From Acorus gramineus (taxonomy: Eukaryota > Streptophyta > Magnoliopsida > Acorales > Acoraceae), in NCBI GenBank assembly GCA_030737835.1, contig CM060854.1:7326860-7390859 (forward strand): a stretch of DNA of 64,000 nt. Reading direction: 5' to 3'. A model generated the notes under the pieces. The model had not been told where the DNA came from and did no database searches. It saw nothing but the letters and a program-made list of their open reading frames with translations. Positions within the stretch are counted from its first letter, which is position 1; each line of letters starts with the position of its first letter. Of this stretch, positions 50,277 through 63,272 are shown piece by piece. The translations under genes and the position numbers were made by a program.

Positions 50277-50470
50277 GGCTTCACACGGAGAGAAAGAGAG
50301 AGAGAGAGAGAGAGAGATTCACGGATCCGAAGAGATGGGAGGAGATGGAGGAGAAGAAGAGTTGGGAAGAGAGGGTGGAGAGTTAAGTGAGCACGAGCTT
50401 TACATACAACGGAAGAATGGTTTGACAGAGAGAGAGAGAGAGAGAGGATCCGGATCCGCTGTTTCCAAGG
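50277..50470 (-). promoter_or_regulatory. GA-rich leader/promoter of the Alfin-like gene
   Basis: Directly upstream of the Alfin-like ATG: (GA)n at 50291-50314 and again at 50428-50446, i.e. CT-rich on the coding strand, common in plant 5' leaders. No clear TATA box. Confidence 0.45.
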
Positions 50471-50567
50471 AAGGAGGAACTACACTCGGAGGTTTGCCCA
50501 AAATAAATTTTTCCAAAGTATCTAACGTGTGTTTTTTAATTAATTTATTAATATGTATTTTTTTTTT

Positions 50568-50838
50568 GGATTTTTAGTTTTAAGTCCCTGCAAACCATCA
50601 TATTTAGTGATCGATCCCTCCCTTCTTCGTATTTAGGTTTTAGTCCCCCGATTTAAAGGATAATTCATGGATAGGTCCCTCACAGGGACTAAAAGTAAAT
50701 TAAATAATTTATGGATAGTCCCTCTCAGGGATTAAAAATGAACTATCATTTAAATCTAGAGAATAAAACCTAAATACAAAAAAGGGAGGGATCGATCACC
50801 AAATATGATGGTTTGTGGGGACTTAAAACTAAAAATCC
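50568..50838. mobile_element. Mutator-like foldback MITE, intergenic
   Basis: 271 bp, ends GGATTTTTAGTTTTAAGTCC and its near-perfect complement; arms of about 130 bp. Flanked by T-runs on both sides, so the 9-bp duplication cannot be read precisely. Same family as 19594-19870 and 53573-53816. Confidence 0.8.
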
Positions 50839-51149
50839 TTTTTTTTTTTTATCTTACTGGTCATCTGCAAACTGTAACATCAAATTTTATTAATAATTTG
50901 CTTGAATCTTTTCAAAAAAATTTATTTTCTATCTTAGCTTGTATTTCAAACTCTCGAGCGAGTAATATATATGATCGGGTTATAAATTATCTATCGTCTC
51001 TCAAATAAAAAACACTTACAAACATTTAAAAACATTTGTTTATGTTGATTAAGATAATCTTTAACAATATAATTAGATTATTCTATTTATCAAGAATCTA
51101 ATAAAAAGTATGGGATGACGAGATAGAGGTAGCTGCAACGACCATAGAA

Positions 51150-51440
51150 TGTTAGAGAAGGAGTGTGGTAAGATAGTGAAAGGGAGGAGAGGGGGCAAAG
51201 AGTGTGGAGGTGGGCGACAAGAGAGAGAGAGAGAGAGAGAGAGGAAGAGTTGCGTACTTTTGCCTTCTCCATCTCGCTATCCTATCCTCCCCTTCCCTCC
51301 TCTCTCTCTTTCTCTCCGCCCCTCCTCTCTCGTCCATGTAACTCGCTCCTCTTCTACGTCCTCTAACCGCCACCCTCTCTCTCCCTCTTATTTTTTTTCT
51401 CTTCCCCCCCCCCCCGCGCCTGTTTTCTTATGGGTTTTAA
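51150..51440. repeat. GA then CT low-complexity tract
   Basis: A purine-rich strand (51150-51245, with (GA)n) followed by a pyrimidine-rich strand (51290-51420, with CTCTCT and a C-run). Low complexity; the open frames here are not genes. Confidence 0.7.
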
Positions 51441-51622
51441 AGTTTGGGTGAAAGAATAACCCCTAATATATCTATTTGAAAACATATATAGATATACATT
51501 TGTAAATAATGTTTACTACTTTTAACAAAATTAAACCGCGAGTGGACTACGTGTGAGACTGTAAACAGGGTGGTATCTAGCATTTTTTTTTGTTATATTA
51601 TTCTACATTATGGTATATTTAA

Positions 51623-51824
51623 GGTGGTGTTTGAAAAATAAAATTTTGAATAAAGTGGCAAAAGCGCATTTTCTGCGCTTTTTTTAAAAAAAATCTTTTT
51701 GTACAAAAAAATGTAACTTTTTTTTATTAAGTCTTGCTTTCGAAAATGCATTTGGTAACACGTTTAAAATTTCTGTTTAATTAAAAAACAGAATCACCTT
51801 CAAACCTTGTTACCAAACACCACC
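51623..51824. mobile_element. Possible 202-bp Harbinger-like MITE
   Basis: Ends GGTGGTGTTTG and CCAAACACCACC are complementary; the interior has AAAAGCGCATTTTC-type words. A TAA precedes the left end but the right flank is AAC, so the target duplication is not proven. Confidence 0.5.
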
Positions 51825-52429
51825 AACCTAAAATCTTTTAACATGCTACTAATGGAGCAGTGATAATAGATTAAAGAAATGAGTCTTGCTACACAGGCCC
51901 CAATTCATAGGCCCCACTCACAAGCCCCAATAGGTGTCAAATTATCATTTGATGCGTGATTGATTTTGACAAAATAGCAAAATACAAAAGTACCCTCATT
52001 TAAAGTAACACATTTGAATGCCCAAATCCCTCTTTTTTTGGGGTTTGTTTTTCTCTTCCATCCCTCTCTGCGGTTGTCATTTAATTTCAAAATCAATTTG
52101 TTTCCCAAAAATTAAAAATCAACTGAATTTTTTCATCATTCTCTTTTATTTTCTATCTAAAATATTGAAGAATACCTAGAATTTTTGGAGGATTCGATTT
52201 CAACTTGATTTTTTCAAGTTTCTTTGTCCGATTGCTATTCATTTGCAAAAATATGGGTAAGCGATGATTTTTTTTTTCAATTTTTCGAATCACACGTTAT
52301 ATTGACGATTTTCATAATGCAATTCTATGAAACAAATTTTTTTCGATTCTTATATTGATTTTGTTCCTATATATGATCTGAATGAAATGTTTGCGATTGT
52401 ATATACTAATGTAATTGATTGTATGAACT

Positions 52430-53060
52430 GATTTTATGATTTTTGAGTACTTTGTAATGTATAAATGTAACTGACTATTTGACAAACTATTCAATGTTTG
52501 TGGATTTTGAAGATTCATATACAAAACATTTGTTTAATTTTTTTTATATATACAAATGTAACATAGTATAATAAGAATGTATCTAAATAAATGGTATTTT
52601 TAACTGACTATTTGTATCTGACATTTAAAATGTAACTGAGAATAATGAATGAAATCAACTACTTAATAATGTAACTGAGTATTTCAGAATATAATTTATA
52701 ATATTATCTTAAGTTTTAATAAATGTAACTGACTATGTGTATCTGCCCTTCAAAATGTAAATATATTTGACTATTTAAAAATGGAACTTACTACTAACAA
52801 AATGTAATTGACAATTGTAACAGAGTATAATAACAATGAAACTGACTAAATGGCTGAATATAACTCACTATTGTTAAATATAACTGATTATTCGTATCTG
52901 ACTTTTTATATGTTTTTATTTATATGTAATTAAGCATAATAAAAGTAATATATTATTTGATAAATGTAACTGAAATTTTTAGAATTGAATTTACTCCTTA
53001 TTAAATGTAACTGACAAAATCAAATATATGTTTCTTTGTATATGACATAGAATTGAATGT
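52430..53060. repeat. Degenerate TGTAACTGACTATT-type repeat
   Basis: At least ten irregularly spaced variants of AATGTAACTGACTATTTG, several followed by TATCTGAC. Spacing runs from about 20 to 60 bp. No gene recognised across 51.9-53.5 kb; a GGCCCC word near each side of that range hints at a larger element. Confidence 0.6.
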
Positions 53061-53572
53061 TAAACATTTGTAATTGGTTTCAATATGTATATTTTCGTTG
53101 TGTAGGACCAAAGAAAATATAAAAACCGAAAGAGATATGGAGATATAGTGCTAGGTGTTCTTAAAAACAATAATGGTGTTTTAAAAATGAAATTAACTAT
53201 GATTATGTATGTATAAATAATTCATTTGGAATGAATTAAAAAACAAAACAAGAAACATAAATTATATATGAAAATAATTCATTGTCACCGTCATTAATTC
53301 TGTATAGATAGAAGAGAGAGTAATTATAACTGTTTATTTGATTATAAAAATAATTACCAAATAAAGAAAAAAACAACAAAAAAAAGATAAAACATGTATT
53401 ACGCATAGCTTACTTGGGGCCATGTGAATCATTTTCCTAAAAAATATCATGTACAGTCTCATTTTACATTCTAATTTGAATCCATGTGTGTTTATATAAA
53501 AAATAACTTAAATTATCCAGTGATTTAAATGTTATAATAATATATTATATACTATATATATATATATTAAAA

Positions 53573-53816
53573 GGGAATTTTACTTTTAAGTCCCTACAAA
53601 TCATCATATTTAGTGATCGATCCCTCCCTTCTTCATATTTAGGTTTTAGTCCCCATATTTAAATGATAGTTCCTTTTTAGTCCCTGAGAGGGACTATCCA
53701 TAAATTATTTAATTTACTTTTTAGTCCCTGTGAGGGACCTATCCATGAATTATCCTTTAAATTGGGGGACTAAAACCTAAATACGAAAAAGGGAGGGATC
53801 GATTACTAAATATGAT
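53573..53816. mobile_element. Mutator-like foldback MITE, right end missing
   Basis: Starts GGGAATTTTACTTTTAAGTC and follows the 50568-50838 copy closely, but stops after CTAAATATGATAATA, without the closing GGTTTGTGGGGACTTAAA arm. A truncated family member. Confidence 0.75.
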
Positions 53817-54144
53817 AATAAATTACATGAATTTATTTATAAAATATAAAAAATTTACTTAAGCATATGATGCTGGGTGTATAACTATAGATGATGGAGA
53901 TAACCCTACATACGACATATTTGGTCCCCATAAAGGGGTCCATGAGATTCACATACCCTCTCTCTTATTTGTCCGGGAGCCTTTTGTGTTGGTGAAAAGA
54001 AGTTCGGGAGAGAGCAACAGCTCCAGCGGTGGAAGCGGCTGAACTCGGCGGCGGTGAATCCGAGAGCCTTGACCGTGGCGGGCGGCGTTTGTGGTGGCGG
54101 AGGTCCAAGGCGTTGCAGACGAGAGAGAAAGAGAGGAGCCGAGC

Positions 54145-57100
54145 ATGGCGTCGCCCTTCCAGGCGGCGTCGCTGGTGGCCTGTCCCTCCTATCCGAACTC
54201 CATCGCTTGGTCCGAAGAGAACCTGATCGCCGTCGCCTCCGGCCATATCGTCACAATACTGGTACAAAAAGCTTTTATCTTTTCTTGTTCCCTCCTCGTT
54301 TTCTTCTGTATTCTGAATCCCTCATTGAATTCACCTTTTTTTTGGACGCGTTGCAGAACCCTAATTCTCTTTGTGGCCCTCGGGGGCTCATCAATCTTCC
54401 GCCGATCAGGTCTTTCCCGATCGGCGTTGTTAACAGAGAAGGTAAGGCTGTTGAATTCTCTCCATGTTTTTTTTTTTTTTAGGGTTTAGGAAAAATTATA
54501 TACTGCTGAAATCATAGTAACGAAGTACTCTGAAACTTTTTTGAATGTTCAGAAAAGTTTGAGGATTGGATGCCTGTTGTATTTATCGGTCGAAGGTGTC
54601 CATTTAGTTTGGATGATTTATTGCACTTGCAATTTAAAAAGCTAATTCTAATTGTCTTGCTGCCTTCACACACAATGTAGAGGTTTTTGCATACATTTCT
54701 CATAATAATGATCTCATTACATCTAAAAAATGAGTGTTGTTACATAGTGTCATTTTTTCAGCTTCAATTCCAGTCTCATATATTTCGTTAGCTTTATACA
54801 CTCACATTTAACGAGGTATATACCTTGTTAAAGTTTTTTAAATTTTTATAAATGGATCCATGCAATTTGTTAGAGTATGTACTTCAGTTTTTTATAAAAG
54901 CATATACTCATTGGATGTGGTATACTATTTTAAAAAAAAAATCAAAACATGTGTCGACGAGAATTAGGGCTGGAAAAGGGACGGTGCGTATTATTTCTAG
55001 AAAACAGTTTAATTATCTTCGTGTTTTACTATACTTACCGTATGATCTACGAATGTGCATGTAAAGAGTCCTGCCATACACGAACTTTTTGACTATGACT
55101 GAAATTGATTGTTTTCTGTAAAATGTTTCTTCTTCATACACACCAAAAAATTGATGCTTTTGTAGATCTTCTCGCCAGTTGTTTGATTCCAGCATGCTTG
55201 TCGCGTGACACCCGTCCATGTGTTCGATCAATCTCGTGGTCACCTATTGGGCTCGCTCCTAATGGGGGGTATGTGATTCTTTGTTTGATACTGAGCTACT
55301 TGTTTAATGGGATCATATAGTATATTTTATATTTTGTTTATTTATATAGAACTTTAGGGTTCTTCAGAGGAGAACTTATTCAAAATAATTAACAGTTTGA
55401 TCCCTGTCCAGATGTTTGCTTGCTGTCTGCACTAGGGAAGGACGGGTGAAGATTTACCGTTCGCCCTACTGTGAATTCTCTATCGAGTGGGTTGAGGTAT
55501 GCCTTATGCAGAGATGCTATTCGTGGCTTTGAAATACATCAAGTTTATGTGACTGGGTCTTTTGCCAATAGGCAATTGACCAATTGGGACAGTTTTTAGC
55601 CAGTTTGAGTTCATTCGATTTTCAGTTATCCAGTCCAAAGTTTTTCCTACGACTGTCAAACCTATTTCTATTATTCTAGTTGTGCACTGGTTTTCTATGG
55701 CGGCATTGCTTTCATAGAGGAGCGTTAATATACTCAGTCCGTTTTGCAGCCCAAAAGTGGTCCCCTTGGCACCTATACACTACGATAGTGCAATACAGTG
55801 TATACTGCATTATTGCAATGTATGAAAATTAAAATATTTTTATTTTTTTTCAAATAAAAAATATGCTAGTGTATTTCAATATACATTTAACTTTTTATAA
55901 CAATATGTATTTCAATGGGTGAATGTATATTTTTTTTTAAAAATAATAATATTGGTGAGGGTTGTGGACGGGGCTGCACACAGGGCTAGACATATCATTT
56001 TCCTTCATAGGAATGTATGGGGCATTTGCTAAATTAGCTAGCATTCTATTTTTTTATTTTGATGGGGGGAGGTTTTTATTTTTTATTTTCTATTATTTTT
56101 TTTTGGTTTTGTGTGTTGGCGAACTGAAGTGGGAAAGCAGAGTATGATTGGTACTGTCCTTTTTCTCTTGCGTGATTGCAATTTTGAAATTTCTGAATTT
56201 CACATTGATATATGCTGCCTTTGATGGGTCATTTCCTTGAACTGTAGTGATCTGTGAAAAGAACCTGTGGAAACATGTTTGGCAAAACAAATGTGTCAAT
56301 GCAAATTTAAACAACTTAAACACATAACGTGCTATACTAAGTCTCTATTTGTACTGAATACTGGGTAATTGTATTGTACTATGTCATCATTGCACCAAAA
56401 GATTTAAGCTCACTGTTATACTGTTGACCATTTCTGTTTAGAGCCCATCTGATATGGATGAGATTCTATACATAATATATTTTCTTAGGTAGCATTATGG
56501 CTGGAAAGAAATTGTTTTTGTCTATTTTTTTTTCTTTGCCTGTTTAACTTGCAGATTCCATTTCTGAATATTGGAAAAAACCCAATGAAGTTTTTAATCC
56601 TCATCATGTTTTCTTTCTTATGCTTGTCATTATCCTCAATAATTTTTCATTTTGCAGATTTTAGATGTAAGTGATATCCTCTGTAATCACTTACAAACTA
56701 TCAACTTTGGGGAGCTTGACAGGTCCTGTGCAAGCTTTTCTCAGGTATGCCATCTTATATTGCATCATTTTTTATTAGCATCTGGGATGTGCTAATCTCT
56801 TCTGAGACTATTGTGCCACTAATAAGTCCTATTTATCATTTTCCAGCAACATAATGATGCAGCTTTCTAGAACCTGAATACTAGGACCCTTGTTGATAAT
56901 TTTGTTCTGATTAATTTGTTTAAAACTCTGGTTGCATATTTTCAGGTTCATGAGATAACATCTGAAAAATTCACAAAGAAAAAAACCCGTCTTCAGTCTT
57001 CATCTGTGTGTGAATCTGATGGCAGAGTTTTCAAGAAAATGCGACAGCATGGTGGTCTCCCATTGATAACTCCACAACAATATTCGACTCGTAGTGCGAT

Positions 57101-59590
57101 GCTGTCTTCCCTTGTTGTTTCGTGGTCACCAATTTTGCAAATTCCATATGGGGAGGACCCATATCCGGTCAATTGTCCCTCCATTGATCGCTTTTCTGTG
57201 TTAGCTGTTGGAGGGAAGGCTGGTAATCTTTCTCTTTGGAGAATCAATGATCCTCAATGTTACACTATTGAGCACGACCAGGTTTCTTTGGATGCGAATC
57301 TCATTGGGTTCCTCCAGGCTCATGATGCATGGATCACTGCAATAAGTTGGGGCACATGTGCAGCAACTGATTTGAAGTTTCATTTGATACTGATAACTGG
57401 GTGCTCTGATGGCAGGTATGTGAGCTGAACCACTGTATATCCATAGTAGTTTGCTTTGCTTTACTCACATGATATATGTAGGTTATGAGGACATTCTTTT
57501 TGAGTATTTTAAATAATGATTCCACTTTTACCTGGTAATTCTTGAAAGGTTAGTTCTGTATGAGGTCAGGGTGGGAATGTTTCTGATGAAGCAGATATGT
57601 ATGCCAATTTGAAATAATGTCAGTATCTCTGATCCATATCACTCAATTTTTTTTTTTTTGCTTGGTTATCTGTATTTTTTTTTAAACGCTAGGCCATATT
57701 ACACAAATGAATTATATTACCTCCTCTTCTAATTGTTTTTCCACTATAAATAAAAAGAATAAAAAAAAGCAACAAGAGCAGCATCAAACAAGGCACTACC
57801 TGAAGCCTGAACATTGAAAAATGACTATAAAACGGTATATATTCTGCACAAATAATCAGAAATCAAACTAGACCTGGCTTCTGCTACCTGATTTTAGATA
57901 GTTGAAATAAGGAGTAAAATATTTGTTCAGGAGATGGCTGAATTCATGTTGGCGTCTTATGACAGAATAGAGGGTTTTGCACCAGTGTGGGCACATTTTA
58001 GATATAAGACTCAGGGATCTGGATTTATTTAACATTCTCAATGGAACATGGACTTCATGATTCTGTAACTTGAATATAAGACTGGATTGATCAACACACC
58101 CAACCGGGAGGATTTGGGGGGGGGAAGGGGTTGTCATGCAAAATCAGACTCAAACAATAATATTTGACCAATAATGGTCCTAAATCATAAATTTATAATT
58201 TTTAAAATAAAATTTGCTTGGTTATTTTTGAATTATGCTCATATAAGGATTAGATTTTTCCAGGATGATCCTGTGTTGATTATTATTTTCTCTGAACTAA
58301 CTGAACTTAGTAACTATATTTTGTATACCACCGTTTTCACTGCTACAAAGTAATCAAATCGAGTGGGAATTTTTTTGCTCAGCCTAAATTGTCATGCGAA
58401 GCTTATTCCCCACATGGGTTTTTTGAGTTGCTCAATTTTGATGCTGACATTTTTTGTCACTCTATTGGTAAAGCATTGAGAACAAATGATTAAAAGTAAG
58501 TCTTTATTAAGAACAAAGTCTTTATTAAGAACACTTATGTACCTAATTTATTATAACAGTGTCAAGCTTTGGCTTGGAGATGTTGAGGGGTTGATAAAAT
58601 CTTCTTCAAAGGTTAATTGTGCTTCTTTTTCCTTGCTGAAAGAGGTAAATAATAATTATATCCACTTTTGTTGACTCCATTGACACTATAGTTAGAGAAT
58701 ACTTAACCATGGTTTCTACTAATACATGTCCATACTAAAACAGGTGAAAGCCGTTGGTGCTCATCCAATCTCTGCAGTTTCTTTGGCTGTTCCAGAGAAA
58801 TCTCTGCATAAAATTCTTTTGGCTGTTGGAAAAGGATCTGGTTCACTAGAAGTATGGACCTGCAAGACATCGATTAATGATTTTCAGATGGCTGCAGTTT
58901 CTGATGCACATGATCAAGTGGTATGTTTGTTATTGGAGCCATCTTTTGCTGTGTTATAATGATGCCAATTTTTTTTACTGACATCTCTTTTCATAGGTTA
59001 CAGGCCTTGCTTGGGCATTTGATGGTCGTTTATTGTATAGTTGTGGCCAGGTATTTAAGTGACAACCTCAAGTGATTGTTTGAGTTTTAGTAATCCTCAA
59101 TTGTCAGTTAAAATCAGATTGTTTCATTGTCCTAATATTCATATGCATTAGATTTTTTTTCATCTACTTGTGTGATCCTAAATATATCTACATACATCGA
59201 TGATTCCTTATATCCTTAACTAGAATGTTGTATAACGAACTGGAGGGGAAAAAAAAAACCCACATATGCATTGTCTCTATACATCAAGTTCATGGTTTGA
59301 ATTTGATAGTATACTGATATTTTTTTTGGTAAGAGTATATTGTATTTATCTTGATAATGTACAAGAAATAGTCATACATCAAGGTTAAAGGGGTCACATT
59401 ATCAAATGAACTAAGGTGAGTAGTAGCTGAGGCCAATTGCTTATGCCATTGAACAGCTACAAAAACACTATTCAAAAGCGGAGTTTGAAACATGAGACTT
59501 TAAGAATCTCAACATTTCAATCGTTCATCTAAGCAAGCCCTTAATGATAGGTGATATATAGATTCCAAGCTTTAGTTGTTAAGGAACAAA

Positions 59591-59637
<47 letters not shown>

Positions 59638-62600
59638 AAATGTTCATATGGTCCTTATTGCCTTTCTTGCAGTTTTATCCATCACATGTTTCTTGCAATT
59701 GAACAATGAAATTGATCTTTTATAATGAAGAATAAGTGATTTGTTTGACCAATATCTCCATAACTTTTTGATGATAGGATAATTCTTTGCGCAGCTGGAT
59801 TTTAAATGGAAGAAGTCTTTGCGATGTGCCTTTTTCTTCAAATGTTTCAGAGCTCAAATTCACAAATGATGTATGACAAACTTCTTGGCAATGTTTCTCA
59901 TTTTTTGTATATTATCTCCTCTATCATGACAAGTGAAACTTGTTCACAGCTTCCTCAGGCATTTGATTCATGCTTTGGTCTTGTGCTGTCTCCAGGAAAC
60001 TTAATTGTTGCTGTGGTAAGATGTTGATATGTAGGTTATCATTTTATTCCCTCAATTATGGTATTTTGCTTTAGTTTTCTTTCTTATCTTCCATTTGTGT
60101 AGTTCATTTTCTGGTTATATATACAGGATTTCTACATCCATTGTTGAGTGCATCATGTTCAATGCACAAAGAGAATTGCATCAAGGCAACTTCTAGTGGA
60201 GAGTTTGAAATGACTACTCTCAAGTTTACGCACATAAAAATTGACTCCTTGTTTCATCATTGACATTCACATCACCATATGCATTTCATTTTTTTTTTTA
60301 TCTGATTAGTTTTCCATTGAAATGACTATTAGAACAGTTAATCTAGATCTCAATGTAGAAACCGCCAAAACAATTTGTGAAGCATCTGTTTCCTTTTAAA
60401 TTATAAGAGGCTGCCATGGTTAAAATCACAATGGAGTCTATTCTTGGAGGTATTGCTCCAATAAAATCTTCTCTCAAGTAGTCACACTATAATTCACAAG
60501 TAACTTTATCTGTACCCGAGAGTTAACTGGGTAGCCCATCTTCTGTGTCTGTGATATACTTATTCAAAGAGTACTCCCAAAACCCTGGGTTGTGTAATTA
60601 GTTAAAAAACCATGCACCAAATGTTTAGTTCAAAGAGAAATATAACATGGAAACTGTTATCATGCTCAAAACTTATAGTATATGCCAATAAAAAACTCTT
60701 TGCTGGTAAAGTTCTATCTTGTTCTTTCAAATTAGTTGATTGCACGTCCTCGCATTTAAATGTGGGGAAGATAAAGAAAAGCTCAAAGAAAATTCTACAT
60801 AAATTCATCCCTGCGTTTTTGCACCTTTATTAATTGATCACAAGTATCATAATCTGTAAAGGATTCCATTCGAGGGATGTGAAGAAGAATGGATAAAGAG
60901 GGCTACTTGGTTGGTCCTAATGAATTCTTTATAGGGAGATGAAGAAGAATGGATGAATTACATGGTGACGGTCACGGAGATTAAAAAAATAGGTAAAGAG
61001 TGTGAAGTTGAATGGATAAATATGACTGGTGATGGTTACCAAGATTATAAAAGAACAAGTGTGATGGTTTGAGCGCAAGGGTAATGGATTGGTCTGATCA
61101 AGGAGAATTTTTGTCAGTGTTATTCTGGTATGGCAATTGAAAAAATGCCTTGTATAAGCCATCTCTCTTTTCTTTTTAAATATTTTATGGATCTTTTGTT
61201 ATCGTTTTCTTCTGTGATTTGTGTAATTGCGGTCATGATGAATCATTCTCTTTCTTCTCTTGAATTTATAAACTAGGAATTGATTGACAGAAGTGTAACA
61301 TCCTCTTATATTTGGTTAGCATTTTCAGTTGATGCTTTTCCAAAATTTACCTATTGGGTGCTCACTGAACAAGAGGTATTGTTACTATGTTTCTAGGTGC
61401 GTGGCTTTGATCCTGATCTCTTGAATCCAATGTATCAAGCCAAGTAAGTCCATTATCCATTTAATCTTCATGATGAAATTGGGAAATGTCAGCTATAACA
61501 ACAAAATTTACACTGACAACACTACTGAGGCCCATATTTTCCCATGCATCACATGCAGGGCCCAGAAAGCAGCTGTAGAATTTTTTTGGACTAGTGGGCA
61601 GGCTCTAGAAATCCTGTCACACATATACCCGGATTATGATAGTCAATCTTCCACCAACTTGTCAGGAAAGGATTCAGTGTTCTGGGAACCTAATATTTTA
61701 TGGTCTCTGAGACAGTATGAACATGTCGATAAGCCTCTTGTCCTTTGGGATGCCATATCAACATTAAGAGTTCTACAGCAATGTGCACCTAATGATGTGG
61801 AACGCCTAGTACTTGAATGGTTTTCAAGTTGGACTTCATGCTCTGGTTCAGGTCTTTCACTTAAAAAGTTTTTAGTCAGTGCCCTGATTTGGTTGTCAAA
61901 ACTCACTCTTCGTCAACTGCACCTTCTCAACATCATCTGTAGATGTTTAAAGATAACCGAGGTGGAGGAAAATATGCTTAAAGGAAGAGAGAGTGAAATT
62001 GGGAGAATGAATGGTGGAAAGCATGATGAATTAAATTTGTGGAATGAACTACTCATTAGAAGTGAACGAGAAGTCCGGGAGAGGCTGGTTGCTTTTACTT
62101 TTAAAGCTTTTTTAACCCAGGCTTCTGTTTCTATCACAAAATTTCCCATGGGCGAGTTTTGGCCTCTAGTCGGGATAGGACAGATGGAACGTTGGGTATC
62201 CATCAACCATGGATTGATTAACAATCAGTTGGAAATTCTTGGATCAGAAGTTGGCAAGCTCAGGAAAAGGTACACAACTATTGCTATCTTTTTTTTGTAA
62301 GTATTTATTACAATCTTGTCAGTAATGTCAGTTAATTACACTGTAAAATGTACTACTTGACATGCATATTCAATCTTCAAATAATATTCAGATCTTGAAA
62401 TTTAAAATTTGAGTTGAGTGGCATTGAAAGAATTCTCAAGAGAATGCCATTGGATGCATTATTAGCGGAAAAGAAATTGAATAGTTTTTAAGATATGACA
62501 ATTGAACCATAGAGATTCCTATAGCATTTATTTTCTTGCCGATCTTTCACTTCAACAGTTGACCACACTTTGTAGAGAAAGAGCTAGATAACCTGAATTG

Positions 62601-63272
62601 AGTTGTGGCAAAACACCATTCTACTGTGAGAGACAACAAAAGAAGCTTTGTGAAATTTCTCGTTTCAGAACCACAAGGAGAGATTTGCATTTCTTATTTC
62701 AATAACTACTGAAATTCGCTTGTCAGCCATGCTACCACTCAATCACAACATATAAAATAACATATCCTAAAACCATTTTTATGGATGAGTCAAACATACT
62801 TGTGCCTACATGCATTTCACACGTATTTCTATTCCACTTTCAATGAAGCACCATGTTTCGACTCATATTTCCCTCGCCCCATTTTTTCAGGCTTTGCACT
62901 GCTAGTGAACGCCAAGATGAAGAGAAATGTAGTTTCTGTTCCGCATCAGTTCCATTTGAATCCCCCGAGACAGCCTACTGTGAAGGAATAAAGCGCGGTG
63001 TCGAGGTTGGTCAAACCCATAAGCTTTCTCGTTGTTTGGTTTCCATGCAGGTCTTGCCAATTACGCCACAATGGTTTTGCGTGTGCTGTCAGAGGTGGTC
63101 TGCCAAGCTCTTTCCCGTGGCTTTCTTCACGTCGTCTGGATCTCCATTAGATGTAGAATACAAAGTTGGACATCGTGCTTTACCAGTACGCTCTAAACCT
63201 TTATGTCCCTTTTGTGGTATACTTTTACAAAGATTACAACCTGATTTTTTACTCTCGGCATGGCCAGTGTAA
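54145..63272 (+). CDS. GTF3C4: TFIIIC subunit 4 (delta/90 kDa-type) WD40 and zinc-finger protein
   Basis: Fourteen exons, all GT-AG and in phase, total 853 aa: 54145-54261, 54357-54441, 55166-55268, 55412-55496, 56658-56744, 56946-57415, 58560-58644, 58744-58920, 58997-59050, 59778-59870, 59950-60015, 61397-61443, 61559-62269, 62891-63272. The first part is the TFIIIC delta N-terminal beta-propeller (SIAWSEENLIAVASGHIVTIL, VRSISWSPIGLAPNGG, DAWITAISWG, GCSDGSVKLWLGD, VTGLAWAFDGRLLYSCGQD). A helical middle region follows. The last exon (about 727-853) has the TFIIIC zinc-finger ligands C740/C743, then CVCC and CPFC, ending LLSAWPV. In yeast and human the homologue is part of TFIIIC, which binds tRNA-gene promoters and recruits TFIIIB for RNA polymerase III in the nucleus. 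All frames are intact. Minor splice choices, especially the short exons, should be seen as predictions. Confidence 0.92.
59597..59631. repeat. (AT)n microsatellite in intron 9 of the TFIIIC gene
   Basis: A run of more than 15 TA dinucleotides followed by an A-run. Expected to be length-variable. Confidence 0.9.

Noticed and set aside
51149-51451. Overlapping frames in the GA/CT tract
   Set aside because: Low-complexity sequence without codon signal.
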